Source: Ianthella basta
Taxonomy: Eukaryota; Porifera; Demospongiae; Verongiida; Ianthellidae
Length of the DNA stretch: 64,000 nucleotides
Direction of reading: 5' to 3'
Assembly (NCBI GenBank): GCA_964019415.1
Contig: OZ025887.1
Location: forward strand, 2,446,806-2,510,805
Both the position numbers and the translations under genes were made by a program. Shown here piece by piece: positions 59,201-64,000 of the stretch (position 1 is its first letter; every line of letters begins with the position of its first letter). The notes beneath the pieces are model-generated. The model was not told the origin of the DNA. It worked only from the letters and a program-made list of their open reading frames with translations, and did not search any database.

Positions 59201-60836
59201 AGCTTTCCATTAATTGTGGCCACGCCTTGAGTCCTGTTACGTTATTGCATATTGTATGAATTATATAGCTTTGCTCTGGTACTAGTGCAAAGAGAGCCAT
59301 CCCCACTAGCCCAGCTCTTTTCAGTTACCACGAAATGCATGCATGGGCTACAGAGACAATTTGACGTGCTATACACACCAGTGTATACCAGACAGGAAGT
59401 TTCAGCAAGGAGTGGTTGAGAATTTAGTGCAGTTATCAATGGTGTAAATACAGAATAAGTGCGTGTTCTTCCTGAGTTCCCCATAACATAAGTTGGGGAT
59501 TGTACACTGCATGCTTGTAGATGTAGTGCTGCACTGTATTAGTTTAGAAAGAATCGGGTGCTACAAGATGATACAGTATACTGTCACACACACATGATCA
59601 ATTGAGTTAGGCTGCAGAGTCTACTGCAAACTGAGATAGAAGACAACTACTTCAATCTTGTCACATGCAACTCACAAGGTGCTTTTTACTGTGTTGTGCA
59701 GTTTACCATAAGCTGCCCCTGGCTGCAGTCCCTTCACTTCCACCACATGCATGTAGCGCACAACAGAGTGGTCTTCAAATTTGGTCATATTCCCTGAGGC
59801 TGAGCTGGTCAGAGACTTCCCCTTCAACCCATACTTGACCATTGATCCAGAGGTGGGAGCAAAGGTGACCCATGAGACCAACATCGATGATGGGGTCTCT
59901 GGAAATCAGGAAGGAAAAAAGGTGGTGCTAATATGTACCTCAACCTTTTATATTCATGAAGGGCATTTGCATACTATGTTACGGAGAATCTAGGCCTAAC
60001 TAGCACAGGGAAAACATTGTGGAATAGAATGATGAGCTATAGAACAAGTCAAAAGCAGCAAGTCTGATCAGAAGTTTCTTAGATGCAATGAATTACTGGT
60101 TGTAGTATAGAGAGGCAGAAGTACAAGTACCAGATAACTCAACAATAACTACCAGCAAGAATGTTTCTCTGCAGCTGTAGCCTTTGTACGTGGTCCAAAG
60201 CAGTCACACAAAGTACATGTACTGTACGTACCTGACAATATAGATCATCTACAATTATGCTGACATTAACTTAACATCTTGCTGCCTTTACCTGAGTCTT
60301 GACTCAACTAGCAGGAGCCACTCATAAGCTACAGCTGGTCACTCTGAGCCTGTTGTAGAAACTGCTCCTGTCTAGACGTGTTAGGGCCTAACATTTGTGG
60401 CTGAAACCATTACGAGGGCATGTATAGAAGCTAGCTAGCAGAAGCCTTAACTAGCAGCGACTCCTGCACGGTGCTTCTGCCATTATGCCAGGGCGCAAAG
60501 GTCACCATCGATGGTGAGGGTCCTAACACTACACAGATGGACATGGTCTACCTTTGGCGACGGCCAATAGTAAGGCTGACAGAAATGTGACGAAATGAGG
60601 GCTGATGAAGCTATAGGACAGTGCAGAAGCATGTCACTTGATCAAGGTAGCTAGGCTAGCGGCAGTGCCGGGGTGGCAAAAGGGTCTTGCTGTTGCTTTC
60701 CGCAAATAGCCTTAAAGCACTCACCAGTTGCAGCTAGGTGGACCTGCTCCGGTTTAGTCCCATTACTGTAGCTTGATGTGGAGTCCACAACGAGGAAATG
60801 CAGAGAAAGGTAGAACACAAGTACCACGCCCAACAT
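56285..60836 (-). CDS. Purple acid phosphatase gene A (13 exons, complete, distinct 5' end)
   Basis: Exons in gene order: 60725-60836, 59707-59898, 58870-59055, 58205-58230, 58042-58127, 57902-57964, 57671-57785, 57292-57408, 57136-57178, 56973-57040, 56798-56869, 56585-56725, 56285-56350. They total 1287 nt, 428 residues plus TAG. Exon 1 encodes a different signal peptide (MLGVVLVFYLSLHFLVVD). Exon 2 differs from the other genes (FEDHSVVRYM, LQPGAAY). From exon 3 to the stop it is close to genes B-D. Introns 1 and 2 show no similarity to those of B-E. Metal motifs are complete; exon 10 has AHEH. None of the large transposons is present. I read it as the second parental gene. No TATA box was seen upstream. 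Confidence 0.93.
58541..58612. mobile_element. 72-bp foldback element (CAGGGCCGT termini) in intron 3 of gene A
   Basis: The ends CAGGGCCGTAGCAC and GTGCTACGGCCCTG are perfect inverted repeats, with further pairing inside (ccagtccggcc with ggccggactgg). The flanks repeat CCATG (58536-58540, 58613-58617). Genes B-D have the empty site cccatggtatgt (near 8680 in D). It is related by its ends to the 982-bp element at 4466-5447. Confidence 0.8.
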
Positions 60837-63206
60837 CTTGCTTCTTGGGGGCCAAAACGAATAATTTATCGCGGGGTAAAAATTTCGTGAGCTAAAACTG
60901 CAACTCGCGATTTGCTGAAGACAAACATGGCCCAAGATCATGCCACTGCTCCCTGTGTACAGTGTGCGATAAAAATACATGTCACTTACTTCCGTAGGCG
61001 GTGAACCTCATCAAAGAAGCTCAGTAAGCAACCAATGAATCAACTGTTAGGCAGTTCCCCAATGCAGCTCAGTAAAATTAGTGGACATCATATTCAATTG
61101 CTTAAATCAGAAAGGTTGATCATTATCATTTGTAGTATATAACTATGTAGTCTGTGTACCAATAATGTCTAATTCTGTTTGTTAAGGGTGTAAAAGGCAT
61201 CAATCTGCCATATAGGGCACACTAGCTATCACATGTGTACACCCACCATACATTCCCTAAGGGCCAACATGCACTAGCATATGTACGAACAGCTGTCATG
61301 AAGGTGCGATATACTGCATTAACTGATTCACACATGAACACTGCATTATGACCTGACTCTGTCTTGCAATTTATAAGCTGTCCAGCTCATGTCTTCCTTG
61401 CAGATGACTGAACATAGTTAACACTCCAGTGGTAGCTGTTTCATTCCTTGCACCACCAGCCTTTTTCGTTATGATTGCTCTTTTAAATTAACAAGAATGT
61501 GGAGTTCCTGGGCAGCTCCCTTGAGGTTTGCTGCTGTGTATGTTCTTGCCTGCCCACCCTGTGGCCATACCTGGCCTGTCCAATTGAATCAATGTGCAAT
61601 ATTTGATCTGTGGTGTATTCTCTAGGATGTGGTTGCCTTCAAGGAAGTGTCATGGGTGAGGCGCACACACAGTGATCCAAACATGATACTAATCATGGAT
61701 GTTTAGCCAGCGTGCAGAATGCTTATTTGCCCATATAACACAATAAAAAAACTTAAACATCCGTTATTAGATGAGTTTCTATAATGCATATTGCATGAAG
61801 TTGTGCTTGCTGTGGGCAGTGTACTATGCTTGGAGTGAAACATGTGCTCCAAGTGTCTTACACATACCACAATCTTGACTGGAAGCACCCTAGCAGGGAG
61901 AACAATGCTGAATAAAAGCTATACTACTTTGTAGCCTTCTATATTCCTAGATTATAAGTTTGGTGTTGATTCAAGTTCTCCTTTATTATACTGGCTGATT
62001 GGTTATTGTAAAATTCCAATTTGTATGGGGTCAGACAACAAGCAAGTGCATGTATCAACTAAATAAATTTTATTATACTATACTCAAGAATGTACATAAA
62101 ATAATATACTCAGGAATACCACCCATTGGCATACATTCACAATCCACCAGTGACACCTCTCATGGTTAATTGGCAGTCCCCATGGTCACCCCATGTAACA
62201 TGTGCTGAACCGTCAAACAGCTAGATCAGATCATATGAACTGCATGGCAACACTGTAGCCCACCTCCAAATATAGCCAGCTGGTGACTGTATCAACTATA
62301 AAAGGTTCAAGCCACTAGCTTTAATTTTGTACAAGGGACAATAATATGATCAATTCACCTTCTGTGACAAAAGCTGCTTGTAAATACGTATAAAATAGGT
62401 AGACTCTCCTTTGTTGGCAACATCTTAAACAGGCAATACAAATTATCTCTGCTATTATTGAGTATGCAGAAACTTTAGTTCATTGGCTCCATCCACACCT
62501 CTTCTGCACATGATAAATGACTGTGTAACTAACACCATGATAAATTCTTCACATCTGCACACAGGCTGGTAAAATATTATGATAAACCGCCAGCTAAAGA
62601 TATAAACATAATGTGCGTGTAACATAATACTGTACTTTATCTTACAAAGCAAACATAAACATACAAACTCATTGTATCATGACAATACAAAACATGCATC
62701 TCTGTGCACTAGCAAGTTATCTCCTGCAGATTTAGCAACTCATGATGAACCTACAGTTAATAGAAGTAAAGTAGAAGTACTAGTGTAGAGGAAGCAAGAG
62801 TACTATTATACTATCGTAGAGTATCCTACCTACACATCAGTATTTCACTAGAGACTGTCTGCATAAAATAATAGACTACTGCAAGTGTACACAGCTGCAA
62901 CACAAACTGACTATGCAACACCGCACTCAGGCAAGCCACTTGCACAAGTTATGAGTATGGTAAATTCCATGTGGAAGGGTCATTAGAGCAGCTGTTCCCA
63001 TGTAATACACTGTACAGCAACTCTCCCATAACACAGATTCAACACCAAATCTGACATGCACCAAGTTGGTTCAGAAACATGTACCAAGATGATTCAGCCT
63101 GTAATCTGCACACCAAGGCAATGCATGCACAAACGTCACAAGTGCATTTATTTGTGTACACATGCATGTATACAACTGATCACACACGCACACATGCAAA
63201 ACTTAC
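60837..63206. other. Upstream region of gene A, no gene recognised
   Basis: No convincing coding exon or transposon end was found on either strand. It must contain the promoter of gene A and probably the downstream part of the CARD-like gene. A TAATAAAA on the minus strand near 62070 could be its poly(A) signal, but this is weak. Confidence 0.4.
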
Positions 63207-63485
63207 CTGTCAGCTTGCTCTTCATGTCATTCCCTAAAGATTTCATCTTTGGGTTGCCTTTCACAGCTATGACTGTGTCACAGACTTTCATAAAGGCTTT
63301 ATCATCACATGTTCGCTTGAGACGTTGATGTAGGTACTGATTTTGCTGGGTTGCCTCATTCATTCGGTCGATTTCTTTCCGAACACCATCTGAAATGATA
63401 TCCTGACGCTCGAGTTCAAATAAAATAGCAGGTGCATCCATATCTTCAATGAACCGGGCATGAAAATGGTCAAGAACCTGTTCAG
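63207..63485 (-). CDS. Internal exon with a CARD-like death-fold domain (partial gene)
   Basis: A 279-bp open exon lies between a good acceptor (TGCAG at 63486-63490) and a good donor (GTAAGT from 63206 downward). The translation (EQVLDHFHARFIEDM, APAILFELERQDIIS, LHQRLKRTCDDKAFMKVCD) has the length and spacing of hydrophobic positions of a six-helix CARD. That pattern is leader helix, ILxxLxxxxIIS, then LLxxLxxxxxxAFxxFCD. CARDs link caspases, adaptors and innate immune sensors by homotypic contact. Neighbouring exons were not found in the window, so the parent gene is unknown. It is unrelated to the phosphatase array. Confidence 0.55.
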
Positions 63486-64000
63486 CTGCACGGAAAAAGG
63501 AGAGATGTATGAAGTTTAATGAAGCTGAAGGAGGTTAATAACAGCCTTTTGAAATACACATGTATGCATCTCACTATAGGCACAAGCTGGGGTTTACACA
63601 TGCACAGTGGAGGGCATGTACATAGTGTGCTTGTATTGCATGATTGGCATGTAGGGAATGTGGGATGAATGAAGTGGAAGACTGCAATCACTGGCTGTTA
63701 CCGTGTCCGAGGTGGGATCTAGAAAGGTGACATCTGCTGACTAATGTTGGAGAAAGGGTCCCTAATTTTGCATCTGTAATTGACAATATCCTATCTTCTA
63801 CAATCACAGACATGGCTTGTGACAATCACAGACTTGGCTTGTGAGGACCGGGGGATTGCCCAGCTGGCCTATTCAATGTGGACTGTGAGATTTAGATGAT
63901 TAAACTTGACAGTATGGCTGTATCTATGGTGTTTCTATACAGGCATGACAGTGCCTCATTGGACTTGTACCCTACTAGTGCTCTTGTTTTGCACGTGTGC
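63486..64000. other. Right edge, probable intron of the CARD-like gene
   Basis: No exon recognised. It contains a 22-bp tandem duplication (63801-63844). Confidence 0.35.
63801..63844. repeat. Two tandem 22-bp units
   Basis: The unit caatcacaga-c-t/a-tggcttgtga occurs twice head to tail with one mismatch. Confidence 0.8.

Noticed and set aside
1..64000. CRISPR arrays, tRNA or rRNA genes, bacterial operons
   Set aside because: No regularly spaced short repeats, no cloverleaf or rRNA core sequences, and gene structure is clearly eukaryotic. The tRNA-like word in the LTR element is a primer site.

Overview
The window is animal-type eukaryotic DNA. It has GT-AG introns of roughly 100 to 600 bp, a 26-bp microexon, LINE, LTR and TIR transposons, and no operons or bacterial signals. 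The gene family and the mix of repeats suit an early-branching invertebrate such as a sponge, but the species cannot be fixed from the sequence.

Backbone: five purple acid phosphatase genes (metallophosphatase family, resembling animal ACP7) lie head to tail on the minus strand. From left to right I call them E (237-3445, runs off the left edge), D (6432-20946), C (24657-39175), B (42881-52580) and A (56285-60836). For D, C, B and A I could place 13 exons with consistent phases, giving 426 to 428 residues with all five metal-binding motifs of the family. E shows exons 1 to 6.

Origin of the array: E and A look like the two parental paralogues. D, C and B are chimeras with the 5' part of E (promoter, signal-peptide exon 1, exon 2, start of exon 3) and the 3' part of A (rest of exon 3 to the stop). 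The switch lies in about 80 bp of exon 3 that E and A share, which is the expected result of unequal crossing-over inside exon 3.

Transposons: all three chimeras carry a foldback element in intron 2, a dead Ty3/gypsy-like LTR element in intron 1, and a 2.78-kb TIR element that abuts the TATA box. D and C also carry a 4.8-kb LINE with both ORFs open in intron 2, and B has the matching empty site. D and C are nearly identical over an 18,229-bp period, so that duplication is recent, or an assembly artefact. The E-D spacer holds a different 1.96-kb TIR element with a second element nested in it.

Right flank: upstream of A there is about 2.4 kb without recognisable genes, then one exon (63207-63485, minus strand) that looks like a CARD death-fold domain of an unrelated gene.
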